A stretch of 64,000 nucleotides of DNA from Grifola frondosa (GCA_001683735.1 LUGG01000005.1:868001-932000); one strand, 5' to 3'. Shown: positions 23,283-35,546, counted from the stretch's first letter. Numbers and translations: made by a program. The notes: generated by a model not told the origin, from the sequence alone.

Positions 23283-23770
23283 ATGAGGAAAATGATTAAT
23301 TTTATTATTATTTGAGTCTTGTTTATTTTAAAATATTATATATAACCTTCTTTTACCCTTCTGACAATATGTATACCTTTGCAAAGTGCCAAACTTATTA
23401 TTTAAACTATTTATTATTGATTTGTTTATTACACATTATAAACAAATAATTATAGAATTATAGTATACATCCTTTTAACATTCATAATTGAAGCACAGGG
23501 GTTTAATTAATATATTCACTTTTTTACAAGGTAATTAAACATAAAATTTATTATTATTTAAATATTATTTATTTGAAAATATTTTAAATGACCTTTTCCT
23601 ACCCTCCCAACAATATGCCCACCTTTGCAAAGTGCTACACTTATTATTTAAACTATTGATTATCAATTCATCTGTTATACATTATAAATAAGTAATTGTG
23701 AAATTATAGTATGGATCATTGACATTTATAAATTGAAACACATAGGTTCAACTAATACATTAGTATTTTT
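23283..23770. repeat. Subterminal tandem repeat of the Helitron
   Basis: Two units of about 250 bp (about 23285-23520 and 23545-23765) share blocks AATTTTATTATTATTT, CCTTTGCAAAGTGC, ACTTATTATTTAAACTAT and GAATTATAGTAT. They lie between the Helitron 3' end and its last coding exon. Confidence 0.75.
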
Positions 23771-23821
23771 ACAAGCTTGATATGATATAATATACAAAAT
23801 TTGAGTCGTTGACATTGAATA

Positions 23822-25174
23822 TTACAACTTAGTATACACTGCTACACTGCTCTTTCTCTTTTTAGCTCTACTAAGTTTTGCTGCATCCATGTCATCAATG
23901 TTCCCTTGAAATTTTGACCTTCTGCCTAATTTCACACCGTCATTATACCAAGTCTTACCATCTGCCTTGATGATTCTGGATGTAAAGTGGAAATCACCAA
24001 AGTATATAATTCCACACAATCTGTATGCCACTGTATCTTCATTCAGATTAATCATATGATTAAATTTAATACATGTACCATTAGTAATAAAGCATACAAA
24101 GTTTGGATTTTGTGGAAATTCAAGTCTGTTGAAACATGTTGCCTTTACATTTGTCACATTTTTGAGCAATGGGTCGGTTGAATAATGGAGTAAGCCACTC
24201 TTTTATAGTCCTCTCTTTATGTGAGCCAAGCTTTGTAGGATATTCATTCCATATGACTTTTGAGCAATCCCATAAAATGGTATTATCCTCTTCAGCTTCC
24301 AAGTCAATATGACAATGCTGACAGCAAAGAGTACGTTCAACACAGCCATCTTCACTTCTAGCATACATTTTAATAGTGAAAAAAGTTCACTGCCACGATG
24401 TCCTGTGAGTGGAAATGATTCTGCATCTATATTATGTAAGATTTGCCGTAAGCAATCTCTGGCTTGTTCCATGGTTGATTTACCCTCCCTTACTCGTTGA
24501 AATGCAGCAGTAAATGATCTCAAAAGTCCATTCTGATTAACCACTTCTGACATCCACCTTTCTGTAGATTCACAGTATACTGAAAATAAGATAGAGAATA
24601 AAGTATCATATGCACAGCTATAGTTGTCAGCATCCCACTGAAAAGCGATGGGTGAAGCATAAGTTAATAAATCAGATTGTCTATGTAATCTAGACTTTTT
24701 AACTTTACGTTCATCTGTGTCTTCCACAGTTTCAGACTTCACATCTCTTTTGCGCTTGCCACTTTTTAAACCACCTTGATCAATGCTTATGGTGTTTAAA
24801 GTGCTGGTACCTTTAGCACTTACAAAAAGACTAATATCCTTTTGACCACGAGGTAAAGATATTTTCTCCTCAGGTTGCTCTTGATTTTTAGTCTTTTTGT
24901 CTGCCTTCTGACGTGTAACAATGTTCCAGGGCAACTCTGATTCAGGTTCCTCATTTTCAAATGGCTCAGATTTGGTCCATTTTAATGCTCCATGCATTGA
25001 TTTAGGTACAAAGAGGGAACCTTTCCAGGCTCTGAACGAGTGGATAAGTGCATTTCTTGTGGAGCCTGTAACTTTAGCTGGAAGTTTCTTCAAGTATCGG
25101 AGTTTTGTTATCTCATCCAATAATTCAAGCTCACGAAATTCTTGTCTAAGACTACCAGTGATACCACCTGTCAT
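23822..25174 (-). pseudogene. Helitron C-terminal USP-like cysteine-protease domain
   Basis: After the helicase, the minus strand encodes MTGGITGSLRQEFRELELLD, a basic linker, then a ubiquitin-specific-protease-like fold. The Cys box is DADNYSCAYDTLFSILFSVY (about 24600). A zinc-binding pair CQHC and CDKC (about 24320 and 24140) sits between the lobes. A His box GDFHFTSRIIKADGKTWYND (about 23960-24000) includes the usual tryptophan-tyrosine step. A frameshift separates the CDKC segment from the His box, and another follows SLLKCMLE. I have seen the same layout remembered in other agaricomycete Helitron polyproteins, so it is a regular part of this lineage. Its substrate is unknown. The catalytic Cys and His are both still present. 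Confidence 0.65.
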
Positions 25175-25358
25175 TTTAGTTCATCAAAAGGTTGAACAAT
25201 AATTGTTCCCTCATATGTCACAAACATTATTGAGACGAGTACGACCCTGAGAGCCAAAGTCAGTCATGGCAAAGTTTGGAATTAAGCCACCTGGTCCCGA
25301 GATATTGCAAGCTCCTTTCCATTGGGCATCTTGCATTGTATCTTTTTAGTGCTGTGAC

Positions 25359-26810
25359 TTATGGAATGACATTTTCAGGCAAGCCTTCCAGTTGAATCGA
25401 TGTTGGTGCAGCAGTTAATTTTATAAATAGAGTGTCTAACCCTAGTTTATTATTTGGCAATGGACGTGACTTCCATCCAACCACTATACCTTCAGCACCA
25501 TTTGTGACTGAACATTCTGTTGCCTCATTGTCTTTATCATTACTGGAAGACCCAGACATAATGTTAATTTTCCAGCATGATTATCTGTACTATTATGAGA
25601 CAGATTCCATAGACACTCTTGAAGAATAGGATCAATGACATTGGATGATCGTTTAGGGTCTACCTTCTTTTTTCTAGATTTTTTATCCTTCTCATCATTA
25701 TCTGTTCCCCATTTATCTAGGGAATAGAATGTAGTCAATGGTTGTGATGTCTCTCAGCAAATCTAGCACATCCCATCTCATTATTTTATCCCTGTGTGCA
25801 TTCCATGCAGTAATAACTGACACATTTCTAAATTTGGTTGATTCAACTTGGGTTTACCAGGTCCACGACCAGCTACTCGGGAACTGATATGCTTTATATC
25901 TGCCTTTGTGCAAGACTTATACGAAGATTGTCCAATGCTGTCCGCAACTTAGCATCATCTGAATTTTGTGCCCGCTGTCTCATATTTTCTCTCAATATAA
26001 CAACAGTTGTTACCTGATGCCAGAGTGCTTTACCAATAGAGGCTTCCTGTTGAGTATAGCTACTAGTCGTATGTATCACACGTCCCACTTTGTGAGAGAA
26101 AAGAGTGTTGCTATTCACTGGAGGTGGAAGCTGTGCAAAGTCACCTGCAAATATCATATTGATTCCACCAAACGGTTGACCTTCATTTTTGAGTGCTTTG
26201 CACATTTTCTCACAAATAGTATATAAGCTATTACAATCAACCATCGATACCTCATCCAAGAATATATATTCAACATTTTGTAGTCTCTCTCTGACTGCAA
26301 GTAAAGTTGCTACAGATTCTGACCATGTTGACGTAATCCTAATATGGAATGATAAGTTGATCCACCAATTAATGCAGCAGCAGAGCCTGTCGGTGCAAGA
26401 CATATAAATCTATATCCCTCCTTACGCTCACCAAAGAAATGTATCAAGGCTTTGATCACCTGAGATTTTCCTGTTCCAGCCATACCACCAGATACATTTT
26501 CAATTGTTCGCCACTTTGCTGAGATGCATGGTTGGCCACAATTCTAAATGCACGTTCCTGAGCTTCATTCAGGCTGAATTCTTGACTGTATTATCAATAA
26601 GAGCTTGGGCATGTTTGTCCTTAGCTTTGAAAGATTTGTCCAGATAAGATTGATCAATAACTTCAACGGTGTTAACAAACTTATTTTCTGGAAGGCCTGT
26701 TTTTGGATTGACAGGATTCTTCTGGCTTGCTTGAGCTTCTCGTGCATTGAGAATTTCTTGTCGTTTGTTTGCCAGCAAGGTCTTCCATTCAGTAGCTGAT
26801 TTTCCATCTC
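25359..26810 (-). pseudogene. Helitron PIF1-type helicase domain
   Basis: A superfamily 1B DNA helicase that unwinds DNA during rolling-circle transposition. Visible motifs on the minus strand: the lead-in LNEAQERAFRIVANH; Walker A GMAGTGKSQVIKALIHFFGE (about 26430-26490); APTGSAAALIGGSTYHSI; Walker B FLDEVSMVD (about 26240-26265); FAGDFAQLPPPVN (motif III, about 26110-26145); ILRENMRQR (about 25985); and later PVMIK and VVGWKSRPLPNNKLGLDTLF (25400-25490). The part from 25745 to 25890 is poorly readable. Several single-base frame changes break what is otherwise a near-complete domain. Confidence 0.8.
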
Positions 26811-26819
26811 CATTTTGAA

Positions 26820-29800
26820 ATTGATCTGACTAGATTAGACTCTGAGTCAGAACCATCAATCATTGGATCCATCCATCCAGCACCTAACATTATGCTTCAG
26901 CTTGTAGCATGTGACTTTGTCGAGTGAGCTCTGATTGACTGACATTAGTCCAAAGTTATCATTCAGAGTGTCCATTAACTCCTACATCAACATCGTTACT
27001 TTCATTTAAATATTGAGTGTCAAAGTCATCAAGTAACTGATATCTGCTTCAAAGGGAAGATCATTGTTTCCATTATTACGTTTACGCATGGCACAAAAAT
27101 CATCTCTTGCATCATTGCATTCATATCGTATATGAAAGAATTTCATGATTTCTAACTGACGATCATCAAAGTATGCTCTGTGAAAATATCATTCCATTGC
27201 AAATCTTTGTCAGGTTTTAAGTCATGACCAGTGCGCCATGGCTTAAATAAAGCTAACATTGTCATACAATAATCTTCACGGTTGCCAGTGTCCCGTCGGG
27301 GTAATGATCCTCCTACAAAGTTAGGCACAAAACTGTCTTCCTCTGGATAATAAAGAAACATGATGTGTCTGATATTGAGGATGATCACGAGTAAATGGTG
27401 CATACTTGGATTCATTTTTATTATGTGATTCAGCATTTGAGATATGTATAGCTTCTTTTGCACTTTTAGAAGTAAGTAGGAGTTCATCCTCACTCTCATC
27501 ATCATAATTAGCTATTGTATCCACATCATTATCACCCATCAACACAGATTGAGAATAATTATATCAAATGTAGGATTAATATCATAATTATCTTCAAAGT
27601 CATCGCATCCATCTTCAGCTATGTTAATATCACCATTGACAATTTTTTCTTGGATATTCTCTGTTTATTGGCCCGTCTGATCCAATCATATAATGATATG
27701 TGATCATATTTCAAGGGTCGATAAATATAGTCTGATACGCTGATAGTGCACCACCTTGCCTTTAACATTACCTAGAACAACTTTATCCGGTGTTTGATCC
27801 GATGAAGGCTGTTCCCAAGCAGAGTTAACCTGATTAATATAACTTCTCCAAAAGCATATGCGGAATTTATGACTTGTATAATGATCCTTATGTTTCAGTA
27901 AGTATAACGAGGCCATAGGTCCACCTATTTCAGAACTAGCTGTCAAACTGTTAACAATTTTGGTAATAAGTGACCTAGCCTTTTCCTTACTGCTCTGATC
28001 GCCTGTCACAATGTCTGCATATCGATCAAATACTTTTTGGACAGCCTGAAACATGATGTGTGTCTTCAATGGGGTTTTGGTGATATAATCAGCAACATAA
28101 GCAATTACTGATTTGATGGCTGTGCCTGAAAGTAAGCTTGTGACATCAGTATTACACCTTAAGAGATATGTCACTGTTGGGGTCACAGTATTAATCCATG
28201 CCTCCCCTTTTTCATATTAAGAGCACCTGTAGCAGGATCAACGTAGTCTCCAAATATGTTTCCCTTGGAAATCTAGCTTTACAGTTACCCAGCTTATTGA
28301 TACAACCTCTAGAATTGCCATCTTTATCACCATCCCGATATTTTCGACATGAGTGACGGTTAGATAAATACATTAGCTCTCCACAATATTAGTGAATCGT
28401 TTCCACCAGCTATTGTAATTTTCACAGTCATTACAATTTTGACAATCTTTATTAGAACATTTTGGAGGTGGAGCATCGGTAAAGACTCAGTAGGAGGATG
28501 TCGCTCAGGATTGGCTGCATTGGTCTCTTCAATTGTTGTCCTCACATCTTCCATTGTGCCATTCATAAATTCACCAATTTGTACACTCTCAAATATTCCA
28601 CCATATGTTTCTGAAAATCAGAGTTTGGATCCATAATGCGATCACGAATCTCTTGTGGAGTTAATCCACCTGAATCCATATTAACATGTGCATGTGTAAA
28701 GTGAGCCGACCCTGTTGTTCCACAGTGCCATAGTATCCAGCAGTATCACCATAAATACCTCGACGGTCCAATCCTACTCCTAGTACATGTGTCAGAAATA
28801 ATTCTACCATCATTTTGAAAAATCTAGCCCCTGCAACTGGATTATTGGCTATAAGTCTGAATCGCTCATCCTTACTTCTGAATTGTGGTTTAAATACCTC
28901 TCCTTGTCTGCAAAGTACAATGCAATTGGATGATTGATATCAGCAGGTGAGAAGTTATGAACCATGAAGGTGCTCCTAAATATGAAGTTAATGCCCAGAT
29001 TTCATTACACATGTACTTTTTACTTGTCATAGAACCTTTGACACGATATGCCACATGATCCAGATCATTGATGATTTTAAAACATGCCTTCTCCTCTTCT
29101 GTCTCAGGTTTCACTGGTCCTTCTGATAGACGCTTCACTAGATCTGTCAAAGTATCATTATTCAAATGTAAAAGACGATCAGCAATATCTGTAAATTTGC
29201 TTCGCTCAGCTAAAAGATATCCTGCAGTGGTGGAATTTTTGATCTGTTCATGATTGAAGGCAACCAATGGAAAAATGGCTCTAGTTGAAAACCTTGTCAT
29301 GATACATTAGCAGTTGTTGTTTGCGTCTCTCTCAGAAACTCTCTTGTAGCCTGCATTATTCTCCAAGCCTCCCAAACCATAGGGAAAGAGCCAAGGAAAC
29401 ATTTGTGGATATAGTTGAGGATTATGGTAAAGACTTTCAGGTACCTTTTCTTGGCCAATTCCCAAAACCTTTCCTTGTTTAAAATGTTCAACTGCTCTTG
29501 CCCGAACTTCAGAAGGTCGCATTTTCATTAAATTAATCATGCTTTCTCCAGTTAGCCCATGAACAACAAAGGGACACTCGTCATCAGCACCTTCCTCTGC
29601 ATCATTATCATTCACTGCAGTGGCTTCAGGATCTTTGGTAGAATCGTATGACTGAGTATAATCAACCATTACAGGTGGAACATCTTCAGGATAGGATGAG
29701 AGATTAGCATAAGAAATGTTAACATCGGCATAATCAACATGATTGAGTTTGAGCCATTCCAAAGCTTCAGCAACTTTATTACGTCTAACCAACATAGGAA

Positions 29801-30780
29801 TACGTTTATAATCCTGTGATGTTGGCATGTTAGGACCCAAAATAAAAATGCTAAAACTTCATCTAATTCTTCTCGGTGTTGGAGGTAACACCGAATAAAT
29901 TTTAGGCATGGGAATTGAATGACTTAGAACATTGGCCTTCATCTTAGACATACCAGAAACCTGAACCTTGACAATGCAATGATTATGTTTACCCGAGCAA
30001 TAAGCATTTTTTCAGTCCATGTTAAATTTTGAAGCTGAGGTGGTACTTCTCCAATCCATAAACCATTTGCCAAAGCATCCGGTGGACAAATTCCTTTTTC
30101 CATATAACTGTTACATTCAAAACATATGTCTTTACAGTTTGGCAAAAGTACTGGACCAGTATTTCTTTGACAGGGTCATCCTCTGAATGAGTTCCAATCT
30201 TGTCATGGGTTGATCAGGTGTTAGAATAGCCATGTTGAATTTACAATCGCATTTTTTTCATTTTTGAAAGAAAGCTTAATCTCTGCAAATAGCACAGCCA
30301 GACTCAGCAAACTTATCAGGATTAATGTCTTGAACAAATCCTTCAATTGTAGAGTAGCAAACTAGATCAGGAGTTTCAGGTGGAAACTTGAATTTAGTTT
30401 ATTATCTGAAATATGTTGCAAATGTGTTCTATGATGATGTATGTCGCTCAAGATTGCTTTTAACAGATTTGATCTTTTATATACAGATACAAAGCTGGAC
30501 ACTATCACATACATGTTGTAGTAAAACTCTTGCATTGCTGCTTTTCTTAGATGTTCTGGAGGAACAAAATAACCATGTGATGACATAATATTTCCAATGA
30601 ATGACCTGGTAAACGTGTGGCTAATACTGCCAAAGAAAATGTTGCCATCACAGTATCTGCCTTTCTTTATTCATTTCAGATAACACAGATTTAGGACCAT
30701 AAGTTATGAACTTATACTGAGCATTATCAGTTAACAATGTTGTATCTTCTACATAAGGACATATTTCATCTGAAGACCAA
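26820..30780 (-). pseudogene. Helitron N-terminal and Rep endonuclease region
   Basis: From the 5' side, the minus strand reads FVQDINPDKFAESGCAICRE (Cys pair, about 30300) and ICFECNSYMEKGICPPDALA, NGLWIGEVPPQLQNLTWTEK (30000-30130). The Helitron helicase-like domain follows (LYPQMFPWLFPYGLGGLENN, about 29350-29410; IALTSYLGAPSWFIT). The HUH endonuclease motif is HMHM in RLTLHMHMLIW (codons near 28688-28696). The paired catalytic tyrosines AYVADYITK are at 28085-28099. The frame breaks immediately after HMHMLIWIQ, where one G seems missing from a G run, and at several later points. The nicking residues are all intact, so the decay may be partly an assembly artefact. Confidence 0.8.
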
Positions 30781-31239
30781 GTGCGAGATTTTTTGCTGAT
30801 GCAGCACCACCTACTTGTTGCATGTTAGAAAATGATTCAATATATACTTTAATAGGTGTGTGAGTAGTGAATGTATACACCAATCTATCAAGTAAACATA
30901 TGAATCCATGTTTTTGTTTATGCAAAACAACAAAATCATGTCGCCGATAAACATGACGATAAAAGGAAATTTTGACTTCCAGAATTAAATCTGACACTGA
31001 CATGTAATAAGAAGCTATTGAATGTATTAAAGGTGAACATAATAATATAGATGTAGGCCATATTACTATAGAGATACATTCTTGCATGATAAGTTTTATC
31101 ATATGATCATTACAATCACTATGTCTATCACGTGACATAGACAATATTGAGTGATAACCTCATCCCTAGTGAAATACATCATTATCTCTGTTCTATATAT
31201 GAACTCTTGGTTGCATTTAATAATGGTGGTCTTTACTCT

Positions 31240-31560
31240 TGCCATACAGGCACGGTCATATACTTGAGAGTAGCCATCTCTACTCTGCCTATATCAGGCA
31301 CGGTCACATACTTGAGAGTAGCCTCTCTACTCTGCCTATATCAGGCACGATGCATACTTGAGAGTAGCTGTCTCTACTCTGCCTATATAGGCATGGTCAA
31401 ATACTTGAGAGTAGCCGTCTCTACTCTGCCATCAGGCATGGTCATATTTTGAGAGTAGCCATCTCTACTCTACCCACAAGGGGCACGGTTGCATACTTGA
31501 GAGTAGCCACCTCTACTCTATCCACAAAGGGCACGGTTATATTTTTCATTGTGGCCGCCT
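31240..31560. repeat. Minisatellite of hairpin units
   Basis: Seven head-to-tail units of about 44-48 bp. Each contains the inverted repeat AGAGTAG-6 nt-CTACTCT, and most also contain a second one (GCCTATATAGGC is a perfect palindrome in the unit at 31381). The last unit is diverged. It starts just outside the 5' side of the Helitron coding region. Confidence 0.9.
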
Positions 31561-32504
31561 CCACATAATTTTTAATCGATATCAATCGCCTGGTGTCTGT
31601 GAAAGATGTGTCATATTTAATGTCAACATTGCAAGACCATATGACTACACCAAAGCACAGAGTGGCAGGCCATAGATAGGACCAATGAATACGCATGTTG
31701 AGTTGATAATGTTGGAAGAGCAACTGTCAAAAGGAAGTGTAAAGAAAAGACGACATCAAACTAGTCGATGGATCAAAAACTTATTTAAGCTCCGCAACTC
31801 CGGATAACTCCATCTCAATTTAATTGAAGAAATGTAAAAGAAAACGATATTTAATCTACATCTGCTATGGTAGGCAATCTAATAAAGTTATAGTGCAGGA
31901 TGTGGAATGCACCATGCATACCTAAACCTGAAAAGGTGATAACAATAAAGCCAGAGGGGATGTTAACTGAATCAGGAGGTGAAATGACCATGGCATCTTC
32001 ATCCTCAACATCAACATGACCTCTATAAAATGCACTAAAGGTGTCTGAGCTTGCAAGAGGGTGTGTGACAGACATTCTATGAATTCAATTAGTTTAGAAA
32101 ACATATTAGGAGTATAGGAGATAGCACTAACATGATAACAATATCAGATATATCTTACAGTGTCTTGACAAGGCCAAAGATGACTATTGGAAATCTGAAA
32201 CATGAGATGAAGTCAAAAGGGGGAATAACTACAGTCTACAAGCTTACCAGTCAAGTAAATGGACAAGAAGGACAATAAACAGGGATTTTGAGCAATTGAG
32301 AGGGTCTATAGGGGTCAAAAACACTTGGTTTGGTCTAATTACAGGCTATAGAGATAGTAGATACATACCTTGGGCCCTATAGTCACTGAGTTCCAAGCTA
32401 GAAATCAAGGATTGCCAATGAAGATGCTTGGAAGTAAGTCGCAAATTTGCCGAATGTTAAGCACTGAATAGGCGCGCTCGAGTGCGCAGTGCAAGCTGGC
32501 AGCC
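31561..32504. other. Non-coding stretch left of the second hairpin
   Basis: A minus-strand frame of 74 codons (31851-32075) is open but matches nothing I know. No intron pattern, repeat or RNA gene was recognised. Confidence 0.35.
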
Positions 32505-32610
32505 ACTAAGCAAATGCCGGATGACGTAGATGCAGTCGTCGACATATCAAAATGGATGCATCGACGACCAGATCTACATCATCAGGCTAGGCCAGCCTGT
32601 TCGTCCTCAT
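32505..32610. repeat. Long hairpin element, copy 2
   Basis: Same stem design as 1195-1275. The left arm GATGACGTAGATGCAGTCGT pairs with the right arm CGACGACCAGATCTACATCA around AT-rich loop sequence. Where copy 1 has GTAGTA opposite TACTAC, copy 2 has GTAGAT opposite ATCTAC, so both arms changed together. Confidence 0.65.
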
Positions 32611-32719
32611 CGTCTTTTGCCCCACACTTATCGCAAAAACGATGCTCGTCGTCGTCGGTCGCTGGTAAGTCCATTTTTAGTATATAAATTGAAATTAAAA
32701 ATTAAAAAATACAGCACAG

Positions 32720-34965
32720 CTAGAGAGTCCCTCACATGACGCTCTCACTCGCGCTCACCGCTGCACCCACATGCTCCCTCACCATGCCTACATACTTGTG
32801 CTCACCGCCACATCCACACCCGTATACCCTGTGCATGGCCCCGCGCAACTCGCCGATAGATATGGACGCAGACGTGCTGATGGACGACCCTGATGAAGCA
32901 CAGCGTCACCGGATGCCACACCTAGTGCACGACGATGTGAGGGGAGTACACGCGGCAGGTTAAAAGGCTTGGTGGGAGGTAACTACAAGGTAAGTAGAAC
33001 ACTTTCTTCATGCCCACGCGCCCAATATTCTGCACCCATGCCCATGACCGCCCTCTTTCGTGCCCGTGCCCCTCGCGATCCATGCCCATGACCACCTCTC
33101 GCGCCCATGTGTCCCCACCTACATGCTTCTGACCGCCTCTTGCCCATGATCCACATGCACACTCTACATTCCTATGCTTACGTTCATGCCCCTGCGACTC
33201 TGAGCGCCCCATCACTGGGTGGGATTTTCAATATTATGTGCTAAAATATTGTAAACAAATTGTAAAGATAGTTCAAATATGTTGACCATAACCTTATGTG
33301 AATAATTGGAAACATATTAGAAACATGTTGTAATGTTTTCAATATTCATCCAATAGGATCAGAGTTTTACAATATCTTCACAATATATTTTTCAATATCA
33401 TGTAGTTAAAAATTATAAAAATATTTGAACTATCTTTATCATATCTTTACAATATCTTGGTCAAAAATATTGAAAACCCCACCCAGTGCATTGTACATGC
33501 CTGCTCCCCGTCTGTGCCGCCCCTCACAACTCATGCCCATGCCCATCTCTCTCCAATGCCCATGCCCTGCATGCTCTCAATGATAGCCTTTGCATGAGCA
33601 TGCACGAACAGCTGCAGCGTCCCACGCAGCTCCTTCATTCCCATGCTCATCGCGAAAAATGATGTTCGTTGCTGGTAAGCTCCCTTTTTTTGTTTAAAAT
33701 ATTTGCTGTTCGGGACCCCCGAATGCCCTGATCCGAATGCCATGTTCAGTGCTGCCTCTGCCTCCGTTCGCATCCCGCTGTGCGCCCATCACGCCCAATG
33801 CCCACAGAATTGTCCTCGCGCCACACGCCAGTACTTGCCTGCACCCGTGAGTGTGCACGAGTCATCTGCATTTGCACTTCTCGGCACTGTAGGAGGGTTA
33901 TTGAGGAGAGGCTGGAGGTGGACATCGAGGACACTCGCTCCTGTACACTTTGGTAAGTGCCTGCTCCTGTACTGTGCCCCTTGCTCCCCACAACTGCCCG
34001 CGCTCGTGTCTATGCCCTATATCCGTGCTCGCATCTCTCATGCCCATGCTCCACACTCCCTGCACCCCGCAGTACACCCATTGCGCCCACATCTCATCTG
34101 GGCTCATGTCTACTGACACCCATGCCTGCGTCCGCGCTTGAGTCCCACGCATTCTGGGCACGGCAAACAGTGTGCATTTCACCATGTTCAGCAACCCGTT
34201 CTGGCTGACGAACACGCACAAGCTCGCACTGGGCACGGACTGGAGGAAGATATCGCCAACGACACGCCCACCGCTGCTGCCGCTGTCATCCACGGGGACC
34301 ACACTCCCTCACCCGTGTCACGTACTTCGCCCCTCACACCCAAGGCCTCTCTTGTTCATGCTCGCACCCACATCACTGCCAGCACTTCCTCCCCTCTCCT
34401 GCACCTTGCACTATTTCCCACGTCCACGGCCACCTCTCGCCCATGCTCGCACCCATATACCCGTGTCTGTGTTCATGCACTCCACACTCGCCACCGCATC
34501 TGCATCCTGCTGTGTGCCCTTCATTTTCGATGCCCACAGAAACTGTTCACATATGTCTGGCAATAACCCTCACAGTTGGCCCTTGCCCGCACTCGTGCAC
34601 TCATGTTCATTCCCCTGCTCCGCCCCCACACCCATCGCCCACACAGCACATATCTCCCATGTTCATGCATGTCTGTGTGCGTTGCCAGCGCTGTGTATGT
34701 CCTCGTGCCACACCCGCGATGTGCATATCACTAGGTGCCCACTGCTGCCTCTCACCATGCACCTGTGCCTACGATTTGGCCACACTTGCACTCCAAGTGC
34801 ACCTCGTTCATTCCTGTGTCCCTCAACCATGCCTTGCACGGTGTCCATCATGTCTGCCTCTCACCCGCCCGTGCCCGCACATACAAAAGGCCATTTTGAA
34901 TGGGGAGTGAAGTATGGAATTGAGAGCTGCATCCACGTTCATACTATCCTTGGCTCTTTGTGATG
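32720..34965. other. C-rich low-complexity tract (CCCATGCCC type)
   Basis: Sequence dominated by degenerate CCCATGCCCATG, CACCCGC and CCACACC words. Long open frames exist in all plus frames (up to 263 codons at 34172-34963), but they are His/Pro/Cys-rich translations of the same word in different phases and have no domain. A phrase like TCGCTGGTAAGTCC at about 32663 recurs near 33668, so the tract grew by local duplication. A MITE is inserted at 33213-33488. I do not support a gene here. Confidence 0.6.
33213..33488. mobile_element. CACTG-ended MITE with CAT target duplication
   Basis: 276 bp with long terminal inverted repeats. The left end is CACTGGGTGGGATTTTCAAT; the right end is the inverse of CACTGGGTGGGGTTTTCAAT; similarity continues for about 85 bp (TTGTAAAGATA, GATAGTTCAAATAT). 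It is flanked by a direct CAT on each side (33210-33212 and 33489-33491). A 3 bp target duplication with CACT-type ends fits a non-autonomous member of the CACTA/EnSpm superfamily. Confidence 0.8.
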
Positions 34966-35546
34966 ATGTTGTTTCATATTATGGTGTATGAGCATGGCCA
35001 ACCTCATGGGCCAGCTCAATTGTCTGAGGCTGTTCTTCCTTTGCTGAATCAGGCTGCTACACCAATGACTGTCGATGTCCCACAGCCTGCATGTGTATAT
35101 GGTCTACTCCTACTGGACAAGTTTTACCATGTGTCTATTTCTCCACAATGCTTTGCACCATTCATTCCTCTAGGATTGTCTCCGCAAGCAGAGGCACATT
35201 GACACCTTGAGCATGCCGCATACCTCGCCTGCACAGTACAAGCTCAGACATGCATAGGAATTCATGATGCTGCCGTTCCAATTCAATGTGCTTCTCAGTG
35301 TGCAGTACTAATCACTTGCAAGCCAGCAGGGTGAGATTGAGGTGGATATGGCACTCAGTAAATGGTTCCTGTGCAGTGCAGAAGGCACATTTGAGAAGAA
35401 TGAGGTGCTTGTGTGGATGTTTGCGAAGAAGGCAGCCTTGAAGGAGTTACTCAGTGCTGGGTTTGCTCTGGGTTATTAATCAGAAGTGGGTGTGGGAGGC
35501 CCGAAACATATCAATGGTGCAAGGAAGTGGTACACTAAGGTACAAA
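34966..35546. other. Possible degraded coding sequence, unidentified
   Basis: Composition shifts from C-rich to balanced, and short readable stretches appear on the plus strand (for example VLVWMFAKKAALKELLSAGF near 35410-35470), but stops interrupt and I recognise no family. Confidence 0.25.

Larger units (their letters stand above)
23240..31160 (-). mobile_element. Helitron with Rep/PIF1 helicase and USP-like domain
   Basis: The 3' end on the minus strand is at 23240. A 5 bp stem (GCCAT, 8 nt loop, ATGGC) lies about 15 nt before the terminus, and the insertion split the LTR D sequence between A and T, as Helitrons do. The terminal bases read CTCTAAAACCAAG, not a textbook CTRR. The element encodes, in minus-strand order, a Helitron N-terminal region, the Rep endonuclease, a PIF1-type helicase and a USP-like domain. 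The 5' end was not found; 31160 is where coding-like sequence stops, just before a minisatellite. The rest of LTR D is not seen beyond it. Confidence 0.75.

Noticed and set aside
30749..31144. 131-codon frame upstream of the Helitron polyprotein
   Set aside because: It does not join the recognisable N-terminal region in frame and has no known motif; not enough to extend the gene.
31240..31560. CRISPR array
   Set aside because: Units are head-to-tail without unique spacers and lie in a eukaryotic genome; it is a minisatellite.
34172..34963. 263-codon open frame on the plus strand
   Set aside because: It lies in a CCCATGCCC low-complexity tract where stops are rare; overlapping frames are also open and the product is a His/Pro/Cys-rich translation without any domain.
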